Shown: positions 15,501 to 31,303, numbered from the stretch's first letter. The stretch: 64,000 nt of DNA from Haliotis asinina (GCF_037392515.1 NC_090283.1:31140249-31204248), one strand, 5' to 3'. Notes: generated by a model from the sequence alone, not told the origin. Numbers and translations: made by a program.

Positions 15501-18500
15501 TGGACGGGAGGGACGATGGGCGACTGCCACCATACCGACACAAGCCCATAAAGGCAAGTATATATCTATTAACATCAACTCTTTCAAACACTAAACTCTT
15601 TATTATCTTTACTCTCAGGACCCTGGACATCATCATCCTGGGGGCAGAAATGGAGCATGAAGTCCCCCAGAGGCAGTGACGACTGCCATGAAGACACTGC
15701 ATGGACGGGAGGGACGATGGGCGACTGCCACCATACCAACAGAGGCCCATAAAGGCAAGTATATATCTATTAACATCAACTCTTCAAACACTAAACTCTT
15801 TATTATCTTTACTCTCAGGACCCTGGACATCATCATCCTGGGGGCAGAAATGGACCGTGAAGTCCCCAAGAGGCAGTGACGACTGCCACGAAGATGCTGC
15901 ATGGACGGGAGGGACGATGGACGACTGCCACCATACCGACAGAAGCCCATAAAGGCAAGTATATATCTATTAATATCAACTCTTTCAAACACTAAACTCT
16001 TTATTATCTTTACTCTCAGGACCCTGGACATCATCATCCTGGGGGCAGAAATGGACCGTGAAGTCCCCCAGAGGCAGTGACGACTGCCACGAAGACGCTG
16101 CATGGACGGGAGGGACGATGGGCGACTGCCACCATGCCGACAGAAGCCCATAAAGGCAAGTATATATCTATTAACATCAACTCTTTCAAACACTAAACTC
16201 TTTATTATCTTTACTCTCAGGACCCGGGACATCATCATCCTGGGGGCAGAAATGGAGCGTGAAGTCCCCCAGAGGCAGTGACGACTGCCACGAAGACGCT
16301 GCATGGACGGCAAGGACGATGGACGACTGCCACCATACCGACAGAAGCCCATAAAGGCAAGTATATATCTATTAACATCAACTCTTTCAAACACTAAACT
16401 CTTTATTATCTTTACTCTCAGGACCCTGGACATCATCATCCTGGGGGCAGAAATGGAGCGTGAAGTCCCCCAGAGGCAGTGACGACTGCCACGAAGACGC
16501 TGCATGGACGGGAGGGACGATGGACGACTGCCACCATACCGACAGAAGCCCATAAAGGCAAGTATATATCTATTAACATCAACTCTTCAAACACTGAACT
16601 CTTTATTATCTTTACTCTCAGGACCCGGGACATCATCATCCTGGGGGCAGAAATGGACCGTGAAGTCCCCCAGAGGCAGTGACGACTGCCATGAAGACGC
16701 TGCATGGACGGGAGGGACGATGGACGACTGCCACCATGCCGACAGAAGCCCATAAAGGCAAGTATATATCTATTAATATCAACTCTTTCAAACACTAAAC
16801 TCTTTATTATCTTTACTCTCAGGACCCTGGACATCATCATCCTGGGGGCAGAAATGGACCGTGAAGTCCCCCAGAGGCAGTGACGACTGCCACGAAGACG
16901 CTGCATGGACGGGAGGGACGATGGGCGACTGCCACCATGCCGACAGAAGCCCATAAAGGCAAGTATATATCTATTAACATCAACTCTTTCAAACACTAAA
17001 CTCTTTATTATCTTTACTCTCAGGACCCGGGACATCATCATCCTGGGGGCAGAAATGGAGCGTGAAGTCCCCCAGAGGCAGTGACGACTGCCACGAAGAC
17101 GCTGCATGGACGGCAAGGACGATGGACGACTGCCACCATACCGACAGAAGCCCATAAAGGCAAGTATATATCTATTAACATCAACTCTTTCAAACACTAA
17201 ACTCTTTATTATCTTTACTCTCAGGACCCTGGACATCATCATCCTGGGGGCAGAAATGGAGCGTGAAGTCCCCCAGAGGCAGTGACGACTGCCACGAAGA
17301 CGCTGCATGGACGGGAGGGACGATGGACGACTGCCACCATACCGACAGAAGCCCATAAAGGCAAGTATATATCTATTAACATCAACTCTTCAAACACTGA
17401 ACTCTTTATTATCTTTACTCTCAGGACCCGGGACATCATCATCCTGGGGGCAGAAATGGACCGTGAAGTCCCCCAGAGGCAGTGACGACTGCCATGAAGA
17501 CGCTGCATGGACGGGAGGGACGATGGACGACTGCCACCATGCCGACAGAAGCCCATAAAGGCAAGTATATATCTATTAACATCAACTCTTTCAAACACTA
17601 AACTCTTTATTATCTTTACTCTCAGGACCCTGGACATCATCATCCTGGGGGCAGAAATGGAGCGTGAAGTCCCCCAGAGGCAGTGACGACTGCCATGAAG
17701 ACACTGCATGGACGGGAGGGACGATGGGCGACTGCCACCATACCAACAGAGGCCCATAAAGGCAAGTATATATCTATTAACATCAACTCTTTCAAACACT
17801 AAACTCTTTATTATCTTTACTCTCAGGACCCTGGACATCATCATCCTGGGGGCAGAAATGGACCGCGAAGTCCCCCAGAGACAGTGACGACTGCCACGAA
17901 GACGTTCCATTTACGGGAGGGACGATGGGCGACTGCCACCATACCGACACAAGCCCATAAAGGCAAGTATATATCTATTAACATCAACTCTTTCAAACAC
18001 TAAACTCTTTATTATCTTTACTCTCAGGACCCTGGACATCATCATCCTGGGGGCAGAAATGGAGCATGAAGTCCCCCAGAGGCAGTGACGACTGCCATGA
18101 AGACACTGCATGGACGGGAGGGACGATGGGCGACTGCCACCATACCAACAGAGGCCCATAAAGGCAAGTATATATCTATTAACATCAACTCTTCAAACAC
18201 TAAACTCTTTATTATCTTTACTCTCAGGACCCTGGACATCATCATCCTGGGGGCAGAAATGGACCGTGAAGTCCCCCAGAGACAGTGACGACTGCCACGA
18301 AGACGCTGCATGGACGGGAGGGACGATGGGCGACTGCCACCATACCGACACAAGCCCATAAAGGCAAGTATATATATCTATTAACATCAACTCTTTCAAA
18401 CACTAAACTCTTTATTATCTTTACTCTCAGGACCCTGGACATCATCATCCTGGGAGCAGAAATGGAGCGTGAAGTCCCCCAGAGGCAGGGACGACTGCCA

Positions 18501-20973
18501 CGAAGACGCTGCATGGACGGGAGGGACGATGGACGACTGCCACCATACCGACAGAGGCCCATAAAGGCAAGTATATATCTATTAACATCAACTCTTTCAA
18601 ACACTAAACTCTTTATTATCTTTACTCTCAGGACCCTGGACATCATCATCCTGGGGGCAGAAATGGAGCGTGAAGTCCCCCAGAGGCAGTGACGACTGCC
18701 ACGAAGACGCTGCATGGACGGGAGGGACGATGGACGACTGCCACCATACCGACAGAGGCCCATAAAGGCAAGTATATATCTATTAACATCAACTCTTTCA
18801 AACACTAAACTCTTTATTATCTTTACTCTCAGTACCCTGGACATCATCATCCTGGGGGCAGAAATGGACCGTGAAGTCCCCCAGAGACAGTGACGACTGC
18901 CACGAAGACGTTCCATTTACGGGAGGGACGATGGGCGACTGCCACCATACCGACAGAGGCCCATAAAGGCAAGTATATATCTATTAACATCAACTCTTTC
19001 AAACACTAAACTCTTTATTATCTTTACTCTCAGGACCCTGGACATCATCATCCTGGGGGCAGAAATGGAGCGTGAAGTCCCCCAGAGGCAGTGACGACTG
19101 CCACGAAGACGCTGCATGGACGGGAGGGACGATGGACGACTGCCACCATACCGACAGAGGCCCATAAAGGCAAGTATATATCTATTAACATCAACTCTGT
19201 CAAACACTAAACTCTTTATTATCTTTACTCTCAGGACCCTGGACATCATCATCCTGGGGGCAGAAATGGACCGTGAAGTCCCCCAGAGGCAGTGACGACT
19301 GCCACGAAGACGCTGCATGGACGGGAGGGACGATGGACGACTGCCACCATACCGACAGAAGCCCATAAAGGCAAGTATATATCTATTAACATCAACTCTT
19401 TCAAACACTAAACTCTTTATTATCTTTACTCTCAGGACCCGGGACATCATCATCCTGGGGGCAGAAATGGACCGTGAAGTCCCCCAGAGGCAGTGACGAC
19501 TTCCATGAAGACGCTGCATGGACGGGAGGGACGATGGGCGACTGCCACCATGCCGACAGAAGCCCATAAAGGCAAGTATATATCTATTAACATCAACTCT
19601 TTCAAACACTAAACTCTTTATTATCTTTACTCTCAGGACCCTGGACATCATCATCCTGGGGGCAGAAATGGAGCGTGAAGTCCCCCAGAGGCAGTGACGA
19701 CTGACACGAAGACGCTCCATGGACGGGAAGGACGATGGACGACTGCCACCATACCGACAGGAGCCCATAAAGGCAAGTATATATCTATTAACATCAACTC
19801 TTTCAAACACTAAACTCTTTGTTATCTTTACTCTCAGGACCCTGGACATCATCATCCTGGGGGAAGAAATGGACCGTGAAGTCCTCCAGAGGCAGTGACG
19901 ACTGCCACGAAGACGCTGCATGGACGGGAGGGACGATGGACGACTGCCACCATACCGACAGAAGCCCATAAAGGCAAGTATATATCTATTAACATCAACT
20001 CTTTCAAACACTAAACTCTTTATTATCTTTACTCTCAGGACCCTGGACATCATCATCCTGGGGGCAGAAATGGACCGTGAAGTCCCCCAGAGGCAGTGAC
20101 GACTGCCACGAAAACGCTGCATGGACGGAAGGGACGATGGACGACTGCCACCATACCGACAGAGGCCCATAAAGGCAAGTATATATCTATTAACATCAAC
20201 TCTTCAAACACTAAACTCTTTATTATCTTTACTCTCAGGACCCTGGACATCATCATCCTGGGGGCAGAAATGGACCGTGAAGTCCTACAGAGGCAGTGAC
20301 GACTGCCACGAAGACACTGCATGGACGGGAGGGACGATGGGCGACTGCCACCATACTGACAGAAGCCCATAAAGGCAAGTATATATCTTTTAACATCAAC
20401 TCTTTCAAACACTAAACTCTTTATCATCTTTCCTCTCAGGACCCTGGACATCATCATCCTGGGGGCAGAAATGGAGCGTGAAGTCCCCCAGAGGCAGTGA
20501 CGACTGCCATGAAGACACTGCATGGACGGGAGGGACGATTTGCGACTGCCACCATACCAACAGAGGCACATAAAGGCAAGTATATATCTATTAACATCAA
20601 CTCTTTCAAACACTAAACTCTTTATTATCTTTACTCTCAGGACCCTGGACATCATCATCCTGGGGGCAGAAATGGACCGTGAAGTCCCCCAGAGACAGTG
20701 ACGACTGCCACGAAGACGTTCCATGGACGGGAGGGACGATGGGCGACTGCCACCATACCGACAGAAGCCCATAAAGGCAAGTATATATCTATTAACATCA
20801 ACTCTTTCAAACACTAAACTCTTTATTATCTTTACTCTCAGGACCCTGGACATCATCATCCTGGGGGCAGAAATGGAGCATGAAGTCCCCCAGAGGCAGT
20901 GACGACTGCCATGAAGACACTGCATGGACGGGAGGGACGATGGGCGACTGCCACCATACCAACAGAGGCCCAT
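12418..20973. repeat. Block with GACGATTTGCGAC and CCTACAGAGG variants, three copies
   Basis: A ~920-bp block recurs at 12,418, 14,830 (offset 2,412, twelve monomers) and 20,053. It carries rare markers: CCTACAGAGG, TATCATCTTTCCTCTC in the intron-like part, and GACGATTTGCGAC at about 12,900, 15,312 and 20,535. The first two copies are parts of a twelve-monomer tandem duplication. Confidence 0.8.
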
Positions 20974-23670
20974 AAAGGCAAGTATATATCTATTAACATC
21001 AACTCTTCAAACACTAAACTCTTTATTATCTTTACTCTCAGGACCCTGGACATCATCATCCTGGGGGCAGAAATGGACCGTGAAGTCCCCCAGAGACAGT
21101 GACGACTGCCACGAAGACGCTGCATGGACGGGATGGACGATGGGCGACTGCCACCATACCGACACAAGCCCATAAAGGCAAGTATATATATCTATTAACA
21201 TCAACTCTTTCAAACACTAAACTCTTTATTATCTTTACTCTCAGGACCCTGGACATCATCATCCTGGGAGCAGAAATGGAGCGTGAAGTCCCCCAGAGGC
21301 AGTGACGACTGCCACGAAGACGCTGCATGGACGGGAGGGACGATGGACGACTGCCACCATACCGACAGAGGCCCATAAAGGCAAGTATATATCTATTAAC
21401 ATCAACTCTTTCAAACACTAAACTCTTTATTATCTTTACTCTCAGGACCCTGGACATCATCATCCTGGGGGCAGAAATGGAGCGTGAAGTCCCCCAGAGG
21501 CAGTGACGACTGCCACGAAGACGCTGCATGGACGGGAGGGACGATGGACGACTGCCACCATACCGACAGAGGCCCATAAAGGCAAGTATATATCTATTAA
21601 CATCAACTCTGTCAAACACTAAACTCTTTATTATCTTTACTCTCAGGACCCTGGACATCATCATCCTGGGGGCAGAAATGGACCGTGAAGTCCCCCAGAG
21701 GCAGTGACGACTGCCACGAAGACGCTGCATGGACGGGAGGGACGATGGACGACTGCCACCATACCGACAGAAGCCCATAAAGGCAAGTATATATCTATTA
21801 ACATCAACTCCTTCAAACACTAAACTCTTTATTATCTTTACTCTCAGGACCCGGGACATCATCATCCTGGGGGCAGAAATGGACCGTGAAGTCCCCCAGA
21901 GGCAGTGACGACTTCCATGAAGACGCTGCATGGACGGGAGGGACGATGGGCGACTGCCACCATGCCGACAGAAGCCCATAAAGGCAAGTATATATCTATT
22001 AACATCAACTCTTTCAAACACTAAACTCTTTATTATCTTTACTCTCAGGACCCGGGACATCATCATCCTGGGGGCAGAAATGGAGCGTGAAGTCCCCCAG
22101 AGGCAGTGACGACTGCCACGAAGACGCTGCATGGACGGGAAGGACGATGGACGACTGCCACCATACCGACAGAAGCCCATAAAGGCAAGTATATATCTAT
22201 TAACATCAACTCTTTCAAACAGTAAACACTTTGTTATCTTTACTCTCAGGACCCTGGACATCATCATCCTGGGGGAAGAAATGGACCGTGAAGTCCCCCA
22301 GAGGCAGTGACGACTGCCACGAAGACGCTGCATGGACGGGAGGGACGATGGACGACTGCCACCATACCGACAGAAGCCCATAAAGGCAAGTATATATCTA
22401 TTAACATCAACTCTTTCAAACACTAAACTCTTTATTATCTTTACTCTCAGGACCCTGGACATCATCATCCTGGGAGCAGAAATGGAGCGTGAAGTCCCCC
22501 AGAGGCAGTGACGACTGCCACGAAGACGCTGCATGGACGGGAGGGACGATGGACGATGGCACCATACCGACAGAGGCCCATAAAGGCAAGTATATATCTA
22601 TTAACATCAACTCTTTCAAACACTAAACTCTTTATTATCTTTACTCTCAGGACCCTGGACATCATCATCCTGGGGGCAGAAATGGAGTATGAAGTCCCCC
22701 AGAGGCAGTGACGACTGCCACGAAGACGCTGCATGGACGGGAGGGACGATGGGCGACTGCCACCATACCGACAGAGGCCCATAAAGGCAAGTATATATCT
22801 ATTAACATCAACTCTGTCAAACACTAAACTCTTTATTATCTTTACTCTCAGGACCCTGGACATCATCATCCTGGGGGCAGAAATGGACCGTGAAGTCCCC
22901 CAGAGGCAGTGACGACTGCCACGAAGACGCTGCATGGACGGGAGGGACGATGGACGACTGCCACCATACCGACAGAAGCCCATAAAGGCAAGTATATATC
23001 TATTAACATCAACTCTTTCAAACACTAAACTCTTTATTATCTTTACTCTCAGTACCCTGGACATCATCATCCTGGGGGCAGAAATGGACCGTGAAGTCCC
23101 CCAGAGACAGTGACGACTGCCACGAAGACGTTCCATGGACGGGAGGGACGATGGGCGACTGCCACCATACCGACACAAGCCCATAAAGGCAAGTATATAT
23201 CTATTAACATCAACTCTTTCAAACACTAAACTCTTTATTATCTTTACTCTCAGGACCCTGGACATCATCATCCTGGGGGCAGAAATGGAGCATGAAGTCC
23301 CCCAGAGGCAGTGACGACTGCCATGAAGACACTGCATGGACGGGAGGGACGATGGGCGACTGCCACCATACCAACAGAGGCCCATAAAGGCAAGTATATA
23401 TCTATTAACATCAACTCTTCAAACACTAAACTCTTTATTATCTTTACTCTCAGGACCCTGGACATCATCATCCTGGGGGCAGAAATGGACCGTGAAGTCC
23501 CCCAGAGACAGTGACGACTGCCACGAAGACGCTGCATGGACGGGAGGGACGATGGGCGACTGCCACCATACCGACACAAGCCCATAAAGGCAAGTATATA
23601 TATCTATTAACATCAACTCTTTCAAACACTAAACTCTTTATTATCTTTACTCTCAGGACCCTGGACATCA

Positions 23671-26600
23671 TCATCCTGGGAGCAGAAATGGAGCGTGAAG
23701 TCCCCCAGAGGCAGTGACGACTGCCACGAAGACGCTGCATGGACGGGAGGGACGATGGACGATGGCACCATACCGACAGAAGCCCATAAAGGCAAGTATA
23801 TATCTATTAACATCAACTCTTTCAAACACTAAACTCTTTATTATCTTTACTCTCAGGACCCTGGACATCATCATCCTGGGGGCAGAAATGGAGTATGAAG
23901 TCCCCCAGAGGCAGTGACGACTGCCACGAAGACGCTGCATGGACGGGAGGGACAATGGGCGACTGCCACCATACCGACAGAGGCCCATAAAGGCAAGTAT
24001 ATATCTATTAACATCAACTCTGTCAAACACTAAACTCTTTATTATCTTTACTCTCAGGACCCTGGACATCATCATCCTGGGGGCAGAAATGGACCGTGAA
24101 GTCCCCCAGAGGCAGTGACGACTGCCACGAAGACGCTGCATGGACGGGAGGGACGATGGACGACTGCCACCATACCGACAGAAGCCCATAAAGGCAAGTA
24201 TATATCTATTAACATCAACTCTTTCAAACACTAAACTCTTTATTATCTTTACTCTCAGGACCCTGGACATCATCATCCTGGGGGCAGAAATGGACCGTGA
24301 AGTCCCCCAGAGGCAGTGACGACTTCCATGAAGACGCTGCATGGACGGGAGGGACGATGGGCGACTGCCACCATGCCGACAGAAGCCCATAAAGGCAAGT
24401 ATATATCTATTAACATCAACTCTTTCAAACACTAAACTCTTTATTATCTTTACTCTCAGGACCCGGGACATCATCATCCTGGGGGCAGAAATGGAGCGTG
24501 AAGTCCCCCAGAGGCAGTGACGACTGCCACGAAGACGCTGCATGGACGGGAAGGACGATGGACGACTGCCACCATACCGACAGAAGCCCATAAAGGCAAG
24601 TATATATCTATTAACATCAACTCTTTCAAACACTAAACTCTTTGTTATCTTTACTCTCAGGACCCTGGACATCATCATCCTGGGGGAAGAAATGGACCGT
24701 GAAGTCCTCCAGAGGCAGTGACGACTGCCACGAAGACGCTGCATGGACGGGAGGGACGATGGACGACTGCCACCATACCGACAGAAGCCCATAAAGGCAA
24801 GTATATATCTATTAACATCAACTCTTTCAAACACTAAACTCTTTATTATCTTTACTCTCAGGACCCTGGACATCATCACCCTGGGGGCAGAAATGGACCG
24901 TGAAGTCCCCCAGAGGCAGTGACGACTGCCACGAAGACGCTGCATGGACGGAAGGGACGATGGACGACTGCCACCATACCGACAGAGGCCCATAAAGGCA
25001 AGTATATATCTATTAACATCAACTCTTCAAACACTAAACTCTTTATTATCTTTACTCTCAGGACCCTGGACATCATCATCCTGGGGGCAGAAATGGACCG
25101 TGAAGTCCTACAGAGGCAGTGACGACTGCCACGAAGACACTGCATGGACGGGAGGGACGATGGGCGACTGCCACCATACTGACAGAAGCCCATAAAGGCA
25201 AGTATATATCTTTTAACATCAACTCTTTCAAACACTAAACTCTTTATTATCTTTACTCTCAGGACCCGGGACATCATCATCCTGGTTGCAGAAATGGAGC
25301 GTGAAGTCCCCCAGAGGCAGTGACGACTTCCATGAAGACGCTGCATGGACGGGAGGGACGATGGGCGACTGCCACCATGCCGACAGAAGCCCATAAAGGC
25401 AAGTATATATCTATTAACATCAACTCTTTCAAACACTAAACTCTTTATTATCTTTACTCTCAGGACCCGGGACATCATCATCCTGGGGGCAGAAATGGAG
25501 CGTGAAGTCCCCCAGAGGCAGTGACGACTGCCACGAAGACGCTGCATGGACGGGAAGGACGATGGACGACTGCCACCATACCGACAGAAGCCCATAAAGG
25601 CAAGTATATATCTCTTAACATCAACTCTTTCAAACACTAAACTCTTTGTTATCTTTACTCTCAGGACCCTGGACATCATCATCCTGGGGGAAGAAATGGA
25701 CCGTGAAGTCCTCCAGAGGCAGTGACGACTGCCACGAAGACGCTGCATGGACGGGAGGGACGATGGACGACTGCCACCATACCGACAGAAGCCCATAAAG
25801 GCAAGTATATATCTATTAACATCAACTCTTTCAAACACTAAACTCTTTATTATCTTTACTCTCAGGACCCTGGACATCATCACCCTGGGGGCAGAAATGG
25901 ACCGTGAAGTCCCCCAGAGGCAGTGACGACTGCCACGAAGACACTGCATGGACGGAAGGGACGATGGACGACTGCCACCATACCGACAGAGGCCCATAAA
26001 GGCAAGTATATATCTATTAACATCAACTCTTCAAACACTAAACTCTTTATTATCTTTACTCTCAGGACCCTGGACATCATCATCCTGGGGGCAGAAATGG
26101 AGCGTGAAGTCCTACAGAGGCAGTGACGACTGCCACGAAGACACTGCATGGACGGGAGGGACGATGGGCGACTGCCACCATACTGACAGAAGCCCATAAA
26201 GGCAAGTATATATCTTTTAACATCAACTCTTTCAAACACTAAACTCTTTATCATCTTTCCTCTCAGGACCCTGGTCATCATCATCCTGGGAGCAGAAATG
26301 GACCGTGAAGTCCCCCAGAGGCAGTGACGACTGCCATGAAGACGCTGCATGGACGGGAGGGACGATGGACGACTGCCACCATGCCGACAGAAGCCCATAA
26401 AGGCAAGTATATATCTATTAACATCAACTCTTTCAAACACTAAACTCTTTATTATCTTTACTCTCAGGACCCTGGACATCATCATCCTGGGGGCAGAAAT
26501 GGAGCGTGAAGTCCCCCAGAGGCAGTGACGACTGCCATGAAGACACTGCATGGACGGGAGGGACGATGGGCGACTGCCACCATACCAGCAGAGGCCCATA

Positions 26601-28609
26601 AAGGCAAGTATATATCTATTAACATCAACTCTTTCAAACACTAAACTCTTTATTATCTTTACTCTCAGTACCCTGGATATCATCATCCTGGGGGCAGAAA
26701 TGGACCGTGAAGTCCCCCAGAGACAGTGACGACTGCCACGAAGACGTTCCATGGACGGGAGGGACGATGGGCGACTGCCACCATACCGACACAAGCCCAT
26801 AAAGGCAAGTATATATCTATTAACATCAACTCTTTCAAACACTAAACTCTTTATTATCTTTACTCTCAGGACCCTGGACATCATCATCCTGGGGGCAGAA
26901 ATGGAGCATGAAGTCCCCCAGAGGCAGTGACGACTGCCATGAAGACACTGCATGGACGGGAGGGACGATGGGCGACTGCCACCATACCAACAGAGGCCCA
27001 TAAAGGCAAGTATATATCTATTAACATCAACTCTTCAAACACTAAACTCTTTATTATCTTTACTCTCAGGACCCTGGACATCATCATCCTGGGGGCAGAA
27101 ATGGACCGTGAAGTCCCCCAGAGACAGTGACGACTGCCACGAAGACGCTGCATGGACGGGAGGGACGATGGGCGACTGCCACCATACCGACACAAGCCCA
27201 TAAAGGCAAGTATATATATCTATTAACATCAACTCTTTCAAACACTAAACTCTTTATTATCTTTACTCTCAGGACCCTGGACATCATCATCCTGGGAGCA
27301 GAAATGGAGCGTGAAGTCCCCCAGAGGCAGTAACGACTGCCACGAAGACGCTGCATGGACGGGAGGGACGATGGACGATGGCACCATACCGACAGAGGCC
27401 CATAAAGGCAAGTATATATCTATTAACATCAACTCTTTCAAACACTAAACTCTTTATTATCTTTACTCTCAGGACCCTGGACATCATCATCCTGGGGGCA
27501 GAAATGGAGTATGAAGTCCCCCAGAGGCAGTGACGACTGCCACGAAGACGCTGCATGGACGGGAGGGACAATGGGCGACTGCCACCATACCGACAGAGGC
27601 CCATAAAGGCAAGTATATATCTATTAACATCAACTCTGTCAAACACTAAACTCTTTATTATCTTTACTCTCAGGACCCTGGACATCATCATCCTGGGGGC
27701 AGAAATGGACCGTGAAGTCCCCCAGAGGCAGTGACGACTGCCACGAAGACGCTGCATGGACGGGAGGGACGATGGACGACTGCCACCATACCGACAGAAG
27801 CCCATAAAGGCAAGTATATATCTATTAACATCAACTCTTTCAAACACTAAACTCTTTATTATCTTTACTCTCAGGACCCTGGACATCATCATCCTGGGGG
27901 CAGAAATGGACCGTGAAGTCCCCCAGAGGCAGTGACGACTTCCATGAAGACGCTGCATGGACGGGAGGGACGATGGGCGACTGCCACCATGCCGACAGAA
28001 GCCCATAAAGGCAAGTATATATCTATTAACATCAACTCTTTCAAACACTAAACTCTTTATTATCTTTACTCTCAGGACCCGGGACATCATCATCCTGGGG
28101 GCAGAAATGGAGCGTGAAGTCCCCCAGAGGCAGTGACGACTGCCACGAAGACGCTGCATGGACGGGAAGGACGATGGACGACTGCCACCATACCGACAGA
28201 AGCCCATAAAGGCAAGTATATATCTATTAACATCAACTCTTTCAAACACTAAACTCTTTGTTATCTTTACTCTCAGGACCCTGGACATCATCATCCTGGG
28301 GGCAGAAATGGACCGTGAAGTCCTCCAGAGGCAGTGACGACTGCCACGAAGACGCTGCATGGACGGGAGGGACGATGGACGACTGCCACCATACCGACAT
28401 AAGCCCATAAAGGCAAGTATATATCTATTAACATCAACTCTTTCAAACACTAAACTCTTTATTATCTTTACTCTCAGGACCCTGGACATCATCACCCTGG
28501 GGGCAGAAATGGACCGTGAAGTCCCCCAGAGGCAGTGACGACTGCCACGAAGACACTGCATGGACGGAAGGGACGATGGACGACTGCCACCATACCGACA
28601 GAGGCCCAT
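23671..28609. repeat. Higher-order duplication, offset 3,616 bp
   Basis: The region from 23,671 to 24,993 matches 27,287 to 28,609 monomer by monomer at an offset of 3,616 bp (eighteen monomers minus two bases). It shares GATGGACGATGGCACC, GAGTATGAAG, GGGACAATGGG and CATCACCCTGGG variants. Confidence 0.8.
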
Positions 28610-31303
28610 AAAGGCAAGTATATATCTATTAACATCAACTCTTCAAACACTAAACTCTTTATTATCTTTACTCTCAGGACCCTGGACATCATCATCCTGG
28701 GGGCAGAAATGGACCGTGAAGTCCTACAGAGGCAGTGACGACTGCCACGAAGACACTGCATGGACGGGAGGGACGATGGGCGACTGCCACCATACTGACA
28801 GAAGCCCATAAAGGCAAGTATATATCTTTTAACATCAACTCTTTCAAACACTAAACTCTTTATTATCTTTACTCTCAGGACCCGGGACATCATCATCCTG
28901 GTTGCAGAAATGGAGCGTGAAGTCCCCCAGAGGCAGTGACGACTTCCATGAAGACGCTGCATGGACGGGAGGGACGATGGGCGACTGCCACCATGCCGAC
29001 AGAAGCCCATAAAGGCAAGTATATATCTATTAACATCAACTCTTTCAAACACTAAACTCTTTATTATCTTTACTCTCAGGACCCGGGACATCATCATCCT
29101 GGGGGCAGAAATGGAGCATGAAGTCCCCCAGAGGCAGTGACGACTGCCACGAAGACGTTCCATGGACGGGAGGGACGATGGGCGACTGCCACCATACCGA
29201 CAGAAGCCCATAAAGGCAAGTATATATCTTTTAACATCAACTCTTTCAAACACTAAACTCTTTGTTATCTTTACTCTCAGGACCCTGGTCATCATCATCC
29301 TGGGAGCAGAAATGGACCGTGAAGTCCCCCAGAGGCAGTGACGACTGCCACGAAGACCCTGCATGGACGGGAGGGATGATGGACGACTGCCACCATACCG
29401 ACACATGCCCATAAAGGCAAGTATATATCTTTTAACATCAACTCTTTCAAACACTAAACTCTTTGTTATCTTTACTCTCAGGACCCTGGTCATCATGATC
29501 CTGGGAGCAGAAATGGACCGTGAAGTCCCCCAGAGACAGTGACGACTGCCACGAAGACGTTGCATGGATGGGAAGGACGATGGGCGACTGCCACCATACC
29601 GACAGAAGCCCATAAAGGCAAGTATATGTCTTTTAACATCAACTCTTTCAAACACTAAACTCTTTATTATCTTTACTCTCAGGACCCGGGACATCATCAT
29701 CCTGGGGGCAGAAATGGACCGTGAAGTCCCCCAGAGGCAGTGACGACTGCCACGAAGACGCTGCATGGACGGGAGGGACGATGGACGACTGCCACCATAC
29801 CGACAGAAGCCCATAAAGGCAAGTATGTATCTATTAACATCAACTCTTTCAAACACTAAACTCTTTATTATCTTTACTCTCAGGACCCGGGACATCATCA
29901 TCCTGGGGGCAGAAATGGAGCGTGAAGTCCCCCAGAGGCAGTGACGACTGCCACGAAGACGCTGCATGGACGGGAGGGACGATGGACGACTGCCACCATA
30001 CCGACAGAGGCCCATAAAGGCAAGTATATATCTATTAACATCAACTCTGTCAAACACTAAACTCTTTATTATCTTTACTCTCAGGACCCTGGACATCATC
30101 ATCCTGGGGGCAGAAATGGACCGTGAAGTCCCCCAGAGGCAGTGACGACTGCCACGAAGACGCTGCATGGACGGGAGGGACGATGGACGACTGCCACCAT
30201 ACCGACAGAAGCCCATAAAGGCAAGTATATATCTATTAACATCAACTCTTTCAAACACTAAACTCTTTATTATCTTTACTCTCAGGACCCGGGACATCAT
30301 CATCCTGGGGGCAGAAATGGACCGTGAAGTCCCCCAGAGGCAGTGACGACTTCCATGAAGACGCTGCATGGACGGGAGGGACGATGGGCGACTGCAACCA
30401 TGCCGACAGAAGCCCATAAAGGCAAGTATATATCTATTAACATCAACTCTTTCAAACACTAAACTCTTTATTATCTTTACTCTCAGGACCCTGGACATCA
30501 TCATCCTGGGGGCAGAAATGGAGCGTGAAGTCCCCCAGAGGCAGTGACGACTGCCACGAAGACGCTGCATGGACGGGAAGGACGATGGACGACTGCCACC
30601 ATACCGACAGAAGCCCATAAAGGCAAGTATATATCTATTAACATCAACTCTTTCAAACACTAAACTCTTTGTTATCTTTACTCTCAGGACCCTGGACATC
30701 ATCATCCTGGGGGAAGAAATGGACCGTGAAGTCCTCCAGAGGCAGTGACGACTGCCACGAAGACGCTGCATGGACGGGAGGGACGATGGACGACTGCCAC
30801 CATACCGACAGAAGCCCATAAAGGCAAGTATATATCTATTAACATCAACTATTTCAAACACTAAACTCTTTATTATCTTTACTCTCAGGACCCTGGACAT
30901 CATCATCCTGGGGGCAGAAATGGACCGTGAAGTCCCCCAGAGGCAGTGACGACTGCCACGAAGACGCTGCATGGACGGAAGGGACGATGGACGACTGCCA
31001 CCATACCGACAGAGGCCCATAAAGGCAAGTATATATCTATTAACATCAACTCTTCAAACACTAAACTCTTTATTATCTTTACTCTCAGGACCCTGGACAT
31101 CATCATCCTGGGGGCAGAAATGGACCGTGAAGTCCTACAGAGGCAGTGACGACTGCCACGAAGACACTGCATGGACGGGAGGGACGATGGGCGACTGCCA
31201 CCATACTGACAGAAACCGATAAAGGCAAGTATATATCTTTTAACATCAACTCTTTCAAACACTAAACTCTTTATCATCTTTCCTCTCAGGACCCTGGTCA
31301 TCA

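Larger units (their letters stand above)
6591..27441. repeat. Dispersed block carrying the 203-bp monomer and CAGGGACG variant
   Basis: One multi-monomer block recurs at 6,591, 13,221, 18,042, 20,856, 23,268 and 26,884, and also at about 3,576. It contains a 200-bp monomer followed directly by the 203-bp monomer with TATATATATC. In the copies at about 4,020, 7,035, 13,665 and 18,486 the usual CAGTGACG is CAGGGACG. The spacings (6,630; 4,821; 2,814; 2,412; 3,616) are near multiples of 201, as expected from repeated unequal exchange. Confidence 0.8.
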
